Positions 34,544 through 43,572 of a stretch of 64,000 bases of DNA are shown piece after piece (position 1 is the stretch's first letter; each line of letters starts with the position of its first letter). The stretch is taken from NCBI RefSeq assembly GCF_040649515.1, contig NZ_JBEZFP010000038.1:1-64000 (forward strand). Direction: 5' to 3'. The notes under the pieces were generated by a model. That model was not told the DNA's origin and ran no database searches. It saw nothing but the letters and a program-made list of their open reading frames with translations. The position numbers and the translations under genes are program-made. This DNA comes from Yinghuangia elevatio (GTDB taxonomy: Bacteria; Actinomycetota; Actinomycetes; Streptomycetales; Streptomycetaceae).

Positions 34544-35308
34544 TCAGGACCGGGCGTCGAGCCATTCCCGGAAGGTGGGTCCGCCGAGCTTGGCGTGCGG
34601 GCCGGGCAGGAACCCGCCGGCCGCCGCGATCTCGGCGTCGGGTATGCCGGAGCCGTCGACGCCGACCACCTTGATGCCGCGGCGTGCGCCGAGCTGTTCG
34701 GCCACCTCGGACAGGATCTCCCTGCGGGGGCCGGCGACCTCGGGGACCGGCACTCCCGGGCCGGGCTGCGCGGCGTCGGGGTCGGCGGCCAGGTCGACCA
34801 GCGTTTCGGCCACGGTGCGGCAGGCCACGAGCTGGGTGGGCAGCGCGGGGACGTAGGCGACGTCGCCCTGCCGCCAGTCCAGGAGCTGTCCGACGAACTC
34901 GTGGAACTGGGCCGCCCGCAGGATGCGGGCGGGCAGGGGACCGGAGAGGTTGGCCTCCTCGTGCACCTGCTGGGCAGCGATGAAGCCGGCGGTGGCCTTG
35001 TCCGCACCGATGATCGACACGGCGACGATCCGGTCGGCGCCGGCCCGCCGACCGGCCGCGTGCAGGTTTGCGGTGGCGGTACGGAAGAACTCCGTGGCGG
35101 CCTCCTGGTCGGAGGCGTGCCATGACGCGACGTCGATGATCACGTCGACACCGGTGAGCGCGTCGGCCAGGCCCTCGCCGCTGATCACGTCCACCCCGGT
35201 GGCGCGGGACATCGGCACCACGGGGAAGCCTCGTTCCGAGAGGACGTCCACGACGTGGCGTCCCAGTCGTCCGGTTGCTCCTACGACGGCGAATTTGCCG
35301 GTGCTCAT
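34544..35308 (-). CDS. NAD(P)-binding NmrA/epimerase-type oxidoreductase
   Basis: A 254-residue atypical short-chain dehydrogenase: Rossmann start FAVVGATGRLGRHVVDVL (GxTGxxG), a VDVIIDVASWHASDQEA stretch and VAVSIIGADK instead of a YxxxK active site, as in NmrA-like and epimerase-like proteins that bind NAD(P). It is divergent from the ECF41 sigma gene. ECF41 sigma factors are typically next to a carboxymuconolactone decarboxylase, oxidoreductase or epimerase (COE) gene, and this fits that rule. ATG 35308 has GAGAGG 9 bases upstream and a TGTTACG-N16-CGTC motif further upstream. Confidence 0.88.
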   Translation of the reverse strand: MSTGKFAVVGATGRLGRHVVDVLSERGFPVVPMSRATGVDVISGEGLADALTGVDVIIDVASWHASDQEAATEFFRTATANLHAAGRRAGADRIVAVSIIGADKATAGFIAAQQVHEEANLSGPLPARILRAAQFHEFVGQLLDWRQGDVAYVPALPTQLVACRTVAETLVDLAADPDAAQPGPGVPVPEVAGPRREILSEVAEQLGARRGIKVVGVDGSGIPDAEIAAAGGFLPGPHAKLGGPTFREWLDARS

Positions 35309-35417
35309 CTTGCGTGCCTCTCTCAGGTGTTCAAGTGGTCGGGCGCCAGGGACGCCTGGTCGGCACGGCGGCGCACCGGACTCGCGGTGCGTACGCTCGG
35401 CGTGCCGACGTACACGA

Positions 35418-35444
35418 GACGTCGGCCTCCCGCCGCGCGTAACA
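35418..35444 (-). promoter_or_regulatory. ECF41-type promoter for the NAD(P)-binding gene
   Basis: Minus strand TGTTACG (35444-35438), 16-base spacer, CGTC (35421-35418), pointing to the oxidoreductase gene. The known ECF41 target pattern is TGTCACA-N16-CGTC. The same TGTTACG-N16-CGTC occurs facing the sigma gene. Confidence 0.75.
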
Positions 35445-35479
35445 GTCGGGGCCGTGTGATGCAGGCCACGCGTCGTGGG

Positions 35480-35506
35480 TGTTACGCGACAGCGACGACC
35501 GGCGTC
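35480..35506 (+). promoter_or_regulatory. ECF41-type promoter for the sigma factor gene
   Basis: Plus strand TGTTACG (35480-35486), 16-base spacer, CGTC (35503-35506), about 57 bases before the ATG. Identical in key bases and spacing to the divergent copy, which implies autoregulation. Confidence 0.75.
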
Positions 35507-35562
35507 CAGTGCACGGACCACGGCCGGGCACGGCGGGGAAGCGAACAGGCGGGAGCGGCGGT

Positions 35563-36510
35563 ATGGGCGAGGAGAGCGGACAGGCGACGAACACACCCGA
35601 GCCGCCGGACCGCGGCATCCGGGCCGAGGCGGCGGACGGCGCCACCGAAGTGTTCCTGGCCCACCGCAACCTGCTGTTCACCGTTGCCTACGAGATTCTC
35701 GGTTCGGCCGCGGACGCCGAGGACGTCCTGCAGGAGACCTGGCTGCGGTGGACGGCCGTCGATCCGGCGATGGTGCGCAAGGAACGCGCGTACCTGGTGC
35801 AGATCGCCACCCGGCAGGCCCTCGACCGGGTGCGCGCGCTGGGTCGGCGCAAGGAGTCCTACGTGGGGCCGTGGCTGCCCGAACCGCTGCTGACCGCGCC
35901 GGACGTGGCGGAGGACGTTGCCCTGGCCGACAGCGTCTCGATGGCGATGCTTCTGGTGCTGGAGACGCTCGCCCCGGTCGAACGGGCGGTGTTCGTGCTC
36001 CGCGAGGTGTTCGACCTCTCGTACGAGGAGATCGCCGAGGCCGTCGGCAAGACCCCGGCCGCGGTACGTCAACTCGCCTATCGGGCCCGCGCGCACGTAG
36101 CCGCGCGCCGGCCGCGCGGCACCGCCACCCCGGCCCAGACCAGGGCCGCGCTCCGCGCCTTCCAGTTGGCGGTGGAAACCGGCGAACTGCAGGCCCTGCT
36201 CGACATCCTCGCCCCCGACGTCGTCGCCCTCAGCGACGGCGGCGGAGTGCGGCACGCCCTGCTGCGGCCCGTCGTGGGCGCCGACCAGGTCGCCCGCCTC
36301 CTGGCCGGCGGCTGGTGGAAACGCGAAGCGGCAAGGTCGCTCGAACCGGTGGAGATCAACGGTGGACCGGCTCTCCTGGTCCGGGTGAACGGACAGGTCG
36401 ACGGCGTCCTGGCCGTGCGTGTCGAGAACGGCTACGTCACCGGCGCCTACCACGTCCGCAACCCCGACAAGTTGTCGCACGTGGCGCACGAGATCGCCAT
36501 CAGCCGCTGA
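35563..36510 (+). CDS. ECF41-family RNA polymerase sigma factor
   Basis: A 315-residue extracytoplasmic-function sigma factor. Sigma2 (about 25-90: VFLAHRNLLFTVAYEILGSAADAEDVLQETWLRW) and sigma4 (about 130-190: LAPVERAVFVLREVFDLSYEEIAEAVGKTPAAVRQLAYRARAHV) recognise the promoter. All three ECF41 hallmarks are present: WLPEPL in the linker, DGGGVRHA and NPDKL in the C-terminal SnoaL-like extension, which regulates the sigma in cis instead of an anti-sigma factor. ATG 35563 has GGGAG at 7 bases; a GTG at 35479 would lie inside the promoter motif, which speaks against it. Confidence 0.95.
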   Translation: MGEESGQATNTPEPPDRGIRAEAADGATEVFLAHRNLLFTVAYEILGSAADAEDVLQETWLRWTAVDPAMVRKERAYLVQIATRQALDRVRALGRRKESYVGPWLPEPLLTAPDVAEDVALADSVSMAMLLVLETLAPVERAVFVLREVFDLSYEEIAEAVGKTPAAVRQLAYRARAHVAARRPRGTATPAQTRAALRAFQLAVETGELQALLDILAPDVVALSDGGGVRHALLRPVVGADQVARLLAGGWWKREAARSLEPVEINGGPALLVRVNGQVDGVLAVRVENGYVTGAYHVRNPDKLSHVAHEIAISR

Positions 36511-36676
36511 TCCCGGAAGCCCGCGCTCCGGCGCGTCCGCGAAACCAGGTCCGCGTTCTCATTACCAACGGCTATGGCGGCTTGTATTGGACCGGTCGGG
36601 GCACCTCGGACCAGGCTTACTGGCGTACCGCCGAACGGGGGTACGGCACACGAGCCCGGTACGACAGGAGCCCCAC

Positions 36677-37510
36677 ATGAGCACGAACCGCATCTGGCTG
36701 ATCACCGGCGCGTCCTCGGGATTCGGACGCGAGATCGCCCGTGCGGCACTGGACGCCGGGGACACCGTCGTCCTCACCGCCCGCAGGCCGGAGGTGCTTG
36801 CGGACGTCGTCGCGGCGCACCCGGACCGGGCCGCCGCCATCGCCCTCGACGTCACCGACCCGGAGCGCGTCAAGGCCGCCGTCGCGGAGACCGTCGAGCG
36901 CTTCGGCCGCATCGACGTGCTGGTCAACAACGCCGGGCGTGCCCACCTCGGCGCGGTCGAGGAGACCACCGAGGCCGAACTGCGCGACCTGATGGACCTG
37001 CACTTCTTCGGGCCGGCCGCCCTCACCCGCGAGGTGCTGCCGCACATGCGCGCCGCGCGGACGGGCGCGATCGTCCAGATGAGCAGCATGGGCGGGCAGC
37101 TCGCCTTCGCGGGCGTCGGAGCGTACTGCGCCGGCAAGTTCGCGCTCGAAGGCATGACCGAGGCGCTTGCCCAGGAGGTCGCGCCGCACGGCGTCAAGGT
37201 CATGATCGTCGAGCCGGGCGCGTTCCGTACCAACCTCAACGGGGGCGCCCTCACCGCGTCGGAGCCGCTCGACGCGTACTCCGACACCGTCGGAAAGCTC
37301 CGCGTCGACTTCGTGGCCGCCGACGGCACGCAGCCCGGAGACCCTGCGAAGGCGGCGGACGCCATCCTCGCCGCGCTCGACGCCGACGACACGCCGCTGC
37401 GCCTCGTGCTCGGCAACGACGCCATCGACGCGGTCCTCGCGCACGGCGACCAGGTGCGCGCCGACATCCACGCCTGGGAAGCGACCGGACGCGGCCTCGA
37501 GTTCGCGTGA
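36677..37510 (+). CDS. Classical short-chain dehydrogenase/reductase
   Basis: A 277-residue SDR: cofactor motif TGASSGFGREIA (TGxxxGxG), DV at 55-56, NNAG in VLVNNAGRAHLG, catalytic Ser in VQMSSMGG and YCAGK (Tyr-x-x-x-Lys), then VEPGAFRTN. Basic ARR after strand beta2 favours NADP(H). ATG 36677 has AGGAG 7 bases upstream. It follows the sigma gene by 166 bases in the same direction and could be co-regulated, although no ECF41-type motif is seen directly upstream. Confidence 0.92.
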   Translation: MSTNRIWLITGASSGFGREIARAALDAGDTVVLTARRPEVLADVVAAHPDRAAAIALDVTDPERVKAAVAETVERFGRIDVLVNNAGRAHLGAVEETTEAELRDLMDLHFFGPAALTREVLPHMRAARTGAIVQMSSMGGQLAFAGVGAYCAGKFALEGMTEALAQEVAPHGVKVMIVEPGAFRTNLNGGALTASEPLDAYSDTVGKLRVDFVAADGTQPGDPAKAADAILAALDADDTPLRLVLGNDAIDAVLAHGDQVRADIHAWEATGRGLEFA

Positions 37511-37532
37511 CCCGCGCGGGCGCCCGTGGGGG

Positions 37533-38345
37533 TCAGGCCCAGTACGGCCGGGCCGACTCCCACGCGCGCCGGGCGAACTCGGCCACGCCCAGCTCGGCCA
37601 GGCGCGGGTTGATCACCTCGACGCTCACCAGCCCGTCGAAGCCGACGGTGTCCAGCGCCGCGCGGAATCCGTGCAGGTCGAAGACGCCGTCGCCGGGCAT
37701 GACGCGGTTCGACATCGCCTCGGTGGCGGTGTCCGCGTCCGGCCCGAGGAGCTGCGGGTGGTCGCAGAACTGCACGTACGCCAGCTCCTCGACGGGGAGC
37801 CCGGCCAGCTCGTCGAGCGTGTTCGGCCCGTTGAAGACGTGCCACGAGTCGACCAGCACACCCGACCGCTCGACGCCCGCGTGCCGGACCAGCGTGCGGG
37901 CGTCCGCGATCGTCGCGATCGGGGTGAACGGCAGGAACTCCACCGCCGCCTTGCCGCCCGCCGCCGCGAAGATCTCCGCGCAGCCGGCGAACAGGTCCCG
38001 GCAGCGGGCATCGGCGGGCAGCGTGACCATGCCCAGCGCGTACGCCGACCCGAACTCCGCCATCGCCTCCGCGACCTGCCGCGCGCCGTCCAGCGTCGAG
38101 GCCTCGTCGTCGGCGACCACGAACCCCAGCATCTCGGGACATGCCAGGTCGGCCGCGCGCATCCGGTCCGCCAACTGGCCCAACGTGCGGCCGGACTCGG
38201 CGTAGGCCGCGAGGGTGAAGGCGTCCAGGCTCAGCGCCTCGAACCCGGCCGCCCGCACGCCGTCCAGCAGCTCGGCGAAGTCGACCGGCTCCTTCGCGCC
38301 CGCGTACGGCGAGAAGGTGAAGGTGTTGAGGCACAGCTTGGCCAC
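37533..38345 (-). CDS. Xylose-isomerase-like TIM-barrel protein (sugar phosphate isomerase/epimerase)
   Basis: A 270-residue TIM barrel of the AP-endonuclease-2/sugar isomerase family: FAELLDGVRAAGFEALSLDAF start, AAVEFLPF with a metal-type Glu, GVLVDSWHVFN with Asp/His, YVQFCDHPQ and MPGDGVFDLHGFRAALDTVGFDGLVSVEVINP with the terminal Glu. Metal ligands for a typical isomerase are therefore present. Substrate unknown (inositol- or sugar-like). GTG 38345 has GGAG 8 bases upstream. It converges on the SDR gene with 22 bases between. Confidence 0.88.
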   Translation of the reverse strand: MAKLCLNTFTFSPYAGAKEPVDFAELLDGVRAAGFEALSLDAFTLAAYAESGRTLGQLADRMRAADLACPEMLGFVVADDEASTLDGARQVAEAMAEFGSAYALGMVTLPADARCRDLFAGCAEIFAAAGGKAAVEFLPFTPIATIADARTLVRHAGVERSGVLVDSWHVFNGPNTLDELAGLPVEELAYVQFCDHPQLLGPDADTATEAMSNRVMPGDGVFDLHGFRAALDTVGFDGLVSVEVINPRLAELGVAEFARRAWESARPYWA

Positions 38346-38562
38346 GTCGCAGCTCCGATCCGGGGAGGCCGGCGCGAGCTCGCCGGACGTCTGACGCTAT
38401 CTCAGATGCCCGGCCTTTTCGACGGCCTGGTTCGGGTAGTCGAACATCAACAGGGTTCCGCGTCGGACGCCGCATCGAGTGGCCGCACACAAGGTCGACC
38501 ACGCGGCGTCCACAGCGGGGACCCGGTGTGGTACTTGTGAGGTCGACTTCGCGGAGGGCTCA

Positions 38563-39543
38563 GTGACTACCGAAAACGCGTACCGCTACGGCATCACCGT
38601 CCCGCTCAACGCCCCCTTGGGCGAGCACCCGCGCCTCGTGCGCGAACTCGTCGCGGCGGGCTACACGGACATCTGGTCGGCGGAGGTCGACGGGCTGGAC
38701 GGGTTCACCCCGCTGACCGTCGCCGCGCTCGCCGACCCGTCGGTGCGGCTGGGGACGGCCATCGTGTCGCCGTACACACGCGGACCCGCGACCCTCGCGA
38801 TGAGTGCGGCGGCCCTCGCCGAACTGGCGCCGGGGCGGTTCCAACTCGGCGTCGGGTCGGCGTCGCAGCTGATCGTCGAGTCGTGGAACGCCGCCGAGTT
38901 CGACCGGCCGTACCACCGCGTGCGCGACACCGTCCGGTTCCTGCGCGCGGCGTTCACCGGGGAGAAGGTGACCGAGCAGTACGAGACCTTCTCGGTACGC
39001 GGCTTCCGCCTCACCCGCGTGCCCCAGGAGCCGCCGCAGATCCTGGTCGCGGCGCTGCGCGAGGGCATGCTGAAGCTCGCCGGGCGCGAGGGGGACGGCG
39101 CGATCGTCAACTGGCTCTCGCCGGACGACGTGCGCACGGTGGTGCCGTACGTCCACGCGGGCGGGCCGGGCAAGGAGATCGTCGCGCGCATCTTCGTGTG
39201 CCCGTTCGACGACCCGGTCCTCGTACGCTCGATCGGGCGCCGCATGATCACCTCCTACCTCAACGTCCCGGTGTACGCCGAGTTCCACCGCTGGCTGGGG
39301 CGCGGCGAGATCCTCAAGCCCATGTGGGACGCGTGGGCGGCCGGCGACCGCAAGAAGGCGCTCGAACTGGTTCCGGACGAACTCGTGGACGACCTCGTCG
39401 TGCACGGCACCCCGGAGCGCTGCCGCGCGCGCATCCAGGAATACGTCGACGCGGGCGTCACCGTCCCGGTCGTCGCCGTGATCGACCCGCGCCCCGACGC
39501 CGACCCGCTGGAAGCCGCGCTGTCGCTCGCCCCGCGGCACTGA
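38563..39543 (+). CDS. LLM-class F420-dependent oxidoreductase
   Basis: A 326-residue luciferase-like TIM barrel: start YRYGITVPLNAPLGEHPRLVRELVAAGYTDIWSAEVDG, VRLGTAIVSPYTRGPATLAMSAAALAELAPGRFQLGVGSAS, and VNWLSPDDVRTV, the pattern of actinobacterial F420-using LLM enzymes. Likely a hydride transfer enzyme acting on an unknown small molecule. GTG 38563 is preceded by GGAGGG at 6 bases. An in-frame ATG at 38479 lacks a ribosome site. It is divergent from the isomerase-like gene and may form a metabolic pair with it. Confidence 0.88.
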   Translation: MTTENAYRYGITVPLNAPLGEHPRLVRELVAAGYTDIWSAEVDGLDGFTPLTVAALADPSVRLGTAIVSPYTRGPATLAMSAAALAELAPGRFQLGVGSASQLIVESWNAAEFDRPYHRVRDTVRFLRAAFTGEKVTEQYETFSVRGFRLTRVPQEPPQILVAALREGMLKLAGREGDGAIVNWLSPDDVRTVVPYVHAGGPGKEIVARIFVCPFDDPVLVRSIGRRMITSYLNVPVYAEFHRWLGRGEILKPMWDAWAAGDRKKALELVPDELVDDLVVHGTPERCRARIQEYVDAGVTVPVVAVIDPRPDADPLEAALSLAPRH

Positions 39544-39567
39544 CCCTCGGTCGCACACCGCCTGGTG

Positions 39568-40074
39568 TCACACCGGGCGGATCATGCAGACGCGAGGCCA
39601 CCGGTCGAGCCCGTGCGCGGCCTCTTCGGCGCGCACGGCCCGCAGTTCCGGTCCCGCGTCCGCCTCGGGCAGCACGGCGAAGCCCAGGCGCGCGTAGTAC
39701 GGGGCGTTCCACGGGACTTCGGCGAACGTGGTCAGTGTCAGCGCGGGCATGCCGCGCCCGGCCGCATGTTCCGCGGCGTGGTCGATCAGGGCTCGCCCGA
39801 CACCGCGCCGCGCGTGGTCCGGGTGCACGGACACCTGCTCGACGTGCAGGTTGCCGTCGACGGACTTGGCGATCAGGTACGCGCCGGGCCGGGCGTCCCC
39901 CTCGACCGCGACCCACGCACGTCCGGCGACCCGGTACGCGTCCAACTCGCCGAGCGGCAGTGGCTCGTCACCCGCGATCTCCGGCATGCCCACGTCGAGG
40001 AAGCACCGTCCCGCCGCGACCTCGATGTCCTGGAGGTCCGGCAGTTCGTCCGCGGCGACAACTCGAATGCGCAT
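39568..40074 (-). CDS. GNAT-family N-acetyltransferase
   Basis: A 168-residue GNAT enzyme: motif A VEQVSVHPDHARRGVGRALIDHAA (R-R-G-V-G-R acetyl-CoA loop), followed by motif B ALTLTTFAEVPWNAPYYARLGF with the Tyr typical of catalysis. Acetylates an amine of a small molecule or peptide; substrate not predictable. ATG 40074 lacks a clear ribosome site. It converges on the LLM gene; its upstream side is the AT-rich gene-free region. Confidence 0.88.
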   Translation of the reverse strand: MRIRVVAADELPDLQDIEVAAGRCFLDVGMPEIAGDEPLPLGELDAYRVAGRAWVAVEGDARPGAYLIAKSVDGNLHVEQVSVHPDHARRGVGRALIDHAAEHAAGRGMPALTLTTFAEVPWNAPYYARLGFAVLPEADAGPELRAVRAEEAAHGLDRWPRVCMIRPV

Positions 40075-40322
40075 CCCCCCAGTCTGCCGCCCCCCACCCC
40101 AGTCATGATGACCGCATGACGGGGCGCGCGACGCTGCCTGATGGGCCGGGCTTCGCTGCCGGCGTGGGATTTCCCAAAAGCCGCTATCGGTGTCGATCGT
40201 GACTATTGTGTGCCGATTCCGGCGTGCCGATAATGCGGTCTCCTTGAATAATAGAAGCGCGTCTATTTGGTCGACTCAATCATGCATAGTGCCTTGCGGT
40301 CATTTGTGATCATGGCTGTGAG

Positions 40323-40373
40323 CTGCCCATGCGATCGGAACCGCGAAAGTCTCGCTAAACTATGCATGGGCAG
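40323..40373. repeat. Inverted repeat pair CTGCCCATGC / GCATGGGCAG
   Basis: Perfect 10-bp arms at 40323-40332 and 40364-40373 with a 31-base loop; the right arm overlaps the 20-bp palindrome, so two alternative hairpins compete. Confidence 0.7.
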
Positions 40374-40389
40374 ATGCACGTGCATCTGC
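40370..40389. repeat. 20-bp perfect palindrome
   Basis: GCAGATGCACGTGCATCTGC, 10-bp arms with no spacer. Could be a dimeric repressor site or a cruciform-forming element. Confidence 0.75.
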
Positions 40390-40596
40390 ACGAGATCACG
40401 TTCGATGTGCTCATTCTTCGGCGTCGGATTGCATTATCGTGATGGCTCGGTCGCGTGCCCGGCGCAGGCGCAGCCGACACCTGCGCAGCTTTCGCCCTTC
40501 GCCCGTCGGCCGACAACGGGAAGCCGCCCGGAACCCCGTGAAGGGAGAGCCGGGCCGTTCCGTACACCCCTCCGCGAAGGAGAGTTCACACCGATC

Positions 40597-40818
40597 ATGT
40601 CCACCTCCACACCACCCGGACAGCCCGCTCGACCCGCCCGGGACCACCTCCGCACCCTGATGCTCGCCCTGCTCGCGCTCACGGTCGCCGTCACAGCCGT
40701 GGCCGCCGTCGCCACCCCCGCCCCCGAGATCACCGCGGCACTGATCGGCGCAGGCGGGCTCGTGTGGGCCACTGTCCTCGGCGCGCTGATCCGGAAGTGG
40801 CTGAGCGACGCGGGCTGA
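40597..40818 (+). CDS. Small two-helix membrane protein
   Basis: A 73-residue protein: polar Pro-rich N-terminus, then two transmembrane helices (LRTLMLALLALTVAVTAVAAVAT and ITAALIGAGGLVWATVLGALI) and a short RKWLSDAG tail. ATG 40597, with AAGGAGAG 14 bases upstream. Looks like a small membrane anchor or toxin-like hydrophobic peptide but carries no diagnostic motif. Confidence 0.65.
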   Translation: MSTSTPPGQPARPARDHLRTLMLALLALTVAVTAVAAVATPAPEITAALIGAGGLVWATVLGALIRKWLSDAG

Positions 40819-40935
40819 CCGCGTCCGGGCGTCCGGCGTCGCCCGAACGGCGGTGGGCGGATGCGCGGTATGCCTGGCGGGGTCAGGGTGGAAGGCGGGG
40901 GTAACCAGACACCCGACGCACCATGAGGAGACGCC

Positions 40936-41136
40936 GTGGCCGGCGACGACAGCACGATGGACAAGCTCAAGGGCAAGGCGAAGGAGGCCGTGGGCAAGGT
41001 CACCGGAGACTCTCGCCTCGAGGGCGAGGGCCAGACGGACCAGACCAAGGGCAAGGCCAAGGACGCGGTGCAGAACGCCGCCGACAAGGCGCGCGGCGCC
41101 AAGGACTCGCTGACGCGCAAGGACGACGACGCCTGA
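40936..41136 (+). CDS. CsbD-family stress protein
   Basis: A 66-residue hydrophilic, Lys/Asp/Ala/Gly-rich protein with the CsbD pattern: MDKLKGKAKEAVGKVTGD, EGEGQTDQTKGKAKDAVQNAADKARGAKDSL. CsbD proteins are general-stress proteins of unknown mechanism, in Bacillus under sigma-B. GTG 40936 has AGGAG 6 bases upstream. A GGGTAA that could be a sigma-B-like -10 lies near 40898-40903, but the -35 is unconvincing. A strong hairpin follows. Confidence 0.92.
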   Translation: MAGDDSTMDKLKGKAKEAVGKVTGDSRLEGEGQTDQTKGKAKDAVQNAADKARGAKDSLTRKDDDA

Positions 41137-41159
41137 GCGAGCCCCACCGGACACGCAGA

Positions 41160-41218
41160 GGCCACGCCCTTGCGTCGCCCCGCGGGATCACCCCGGGGCG
41201 ACGAACAGGGGCGTGGCC
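41160..41218. terminator. Two-part bidirectional terminator hairpin
   Basis: Outer arms GGCCACGCCC (41160-41169) and GGGCGTGGCC (41209-41218), with an inner GTCGCCCC/GGGGCGAC stem (about 41174-41181 and 41195-41202). It lies between the csbD-like gene and the convergent GH1 gene. Confidence 0.8.
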
Positions 41219-41272
41219 GACGCGTGTTCGCGCTCCGCTTCCGCTGCTTTTCCGCCGCCTTTTCCGCGGTCG

Positions 41273-42643
<1,371 letters not shown>

Positions 42644-42732
42644 GCGTACGGTCTCCCGGGTCGTGCCGGCGGTGCGGCTGTGCGGATCGTGTGCAGCAAC
42701 TTGCTGGGGTTCGAAGTCGGTGAGCGGGTAAG

Positions 42733-43572
42733 TCACTTGACCGCCCCCGCGGTGAGTCCGGCGACCAAGTAGCGCTGGAGGAAGAGGAACCCGGCCACGA
42801 CCGGCACGCTGACCACCAGCGACGCCGCCATCACCTGGTTCCAGTACACGTTGTTCTGCGTGGAATAGCCCTGCAGGCCGACGGCGAGCGTGCGGGTCGA
42901 CTCGTCGGTCATGACGGACGCGAACAGGACCTCGCCCCATGCGGTCATGAAGGCGTACACGGCGACGGCCACGATCCCGGGCGACGCGGCCGGGATCACC
43001 ACGCGCATCAGCGCGCCGATCGGGCCGTTGCCGTCCACGAGGGCGGCCTCGTCCAGGTCGCGGGGGATGGAGTCGAAGTAGCCGACCAGCATCCAGATCG
43101 AGAACGGGAGCGAGAAGGTCAGGTAGGTGATGATCAGCCCGAGGCGGCTGCCGTACAGCTCGACGCCCGTGGCGTTCCCGATGTTGACGAACAGCAGGAA
43201 CAGCGGGAGCAGGAACAGGATCCCGGGGAACATCTGGGTGGACAGCACCGACACCGAGAAGACCTGCCGCCCGCGGAAGCGGTGCCGGCTGATGGTGTAC
43301 GCGGCGAACACCGCGATCGTCACCGAGAAGACCGTGGCGGTGGTGGAGACGATGAGGCTGTTCACGAAGTAGTCGGCGAGCGGGACGGTGTCCCAGATGT
43401 CGATGAAGGGCTGCACCGTCAGGTCGGACGGCCACCAGCGGAAGTTGCCCTGTACGTCGGGCAGCGGCTTGAGCGACGACGTGACCATCACGTACACCGG
43501 GATCATCGCGAAAGCGGTCAGCAGCGACAGCCCGACCCATCGCACCCAGCGGAACCAGCGCGGCTCAAGCAT
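42733..43572 (-). CDS. Sugar ABC transporter permease, MalG/CebG-type
   Basis: A 279-residue membrane protein with six helices and the conserved EAA loop DEAALVDGNGPIGALMRVVIPAASPG that docks the ATPase. N-terminal FAMIPVYVMVTSSLK and the TAGAVK end are typical of the MalG branch. It overlaps the preceding permease by 8 bases. No ATPase gene is in the operon, so a shared ATPase such as MsiK must energise it, as is usual in Streptomyces sugar ABC systems. Confidence 0.93.
   Translation of the reverse strand: MLEPRWFRWVRWVGLSLLTAFAMIPVYVMVTSSLKPLPDVQGNFRWWPSDLTVQPFIDIWDTVPLADYFVNSLIVSTTATVFSVTIAVFAAYTISRHRFRGRQVFSVSVLSTQMFPGILFLLPLFLLFVNIGNATGVELYGSRLGLIITYLTFSLPFSIWMLVGYFDSIPRDLDEAALVDGNGPIGALMRVVIPAASPGIVAVAVYAFMTAWGEVLFASVMTDESTRTLAVGLQGYSTQNNVYWNQVMAASLVVSVPVVAGFLFLQRYLVAGLTAGAVK

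Larger units (their letters stand above)
40075..40596. other. AT-richer gene-free region with nested inverted repeats
   Basis: About 520 bases of composition clearly different from the surroundings (runs such as GAATAATAGAAG, CTAAACTATGC). It contains a 20-bp perfect palindrome, a 10-bp inverted repeat pair flanking it, and a small AATAGA/TCTATT hairpin (40250-40267). Open frames here are Cys/Arg/Ser-rich and not credible. It may be horizontally acquired, a regulatory region for the 73-residue membrane gene, or a structured RNA; nothing decides. Confidence 0.5.

Noticed and set aside
35479..35562. GTG 35479 as start of the ECF41 sigma factor
   Set aside because: It would place the start inside the TGTTACG-N16-CGTC promoter and adds an Arg/Gly-rich N-terminus; ATG 35563 has a good GGGAG site.
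40267..40596. Long N-terminal extension of the small membrane protein
   Set aside because: It runs through the AT-rich palindromic region, is Cys/Ser/Arg-rich and has no ribosome site; the ATG at 40597 with AAGGAGAG is better.
42644..42736. GTG 42736 as start of the GH1 gene
   Set aside because: The added 31 residues are not part of the GH1 fold and ATG 42643 has a good ribosome site, though GTGA coupling to the permease stop keeps it possible.
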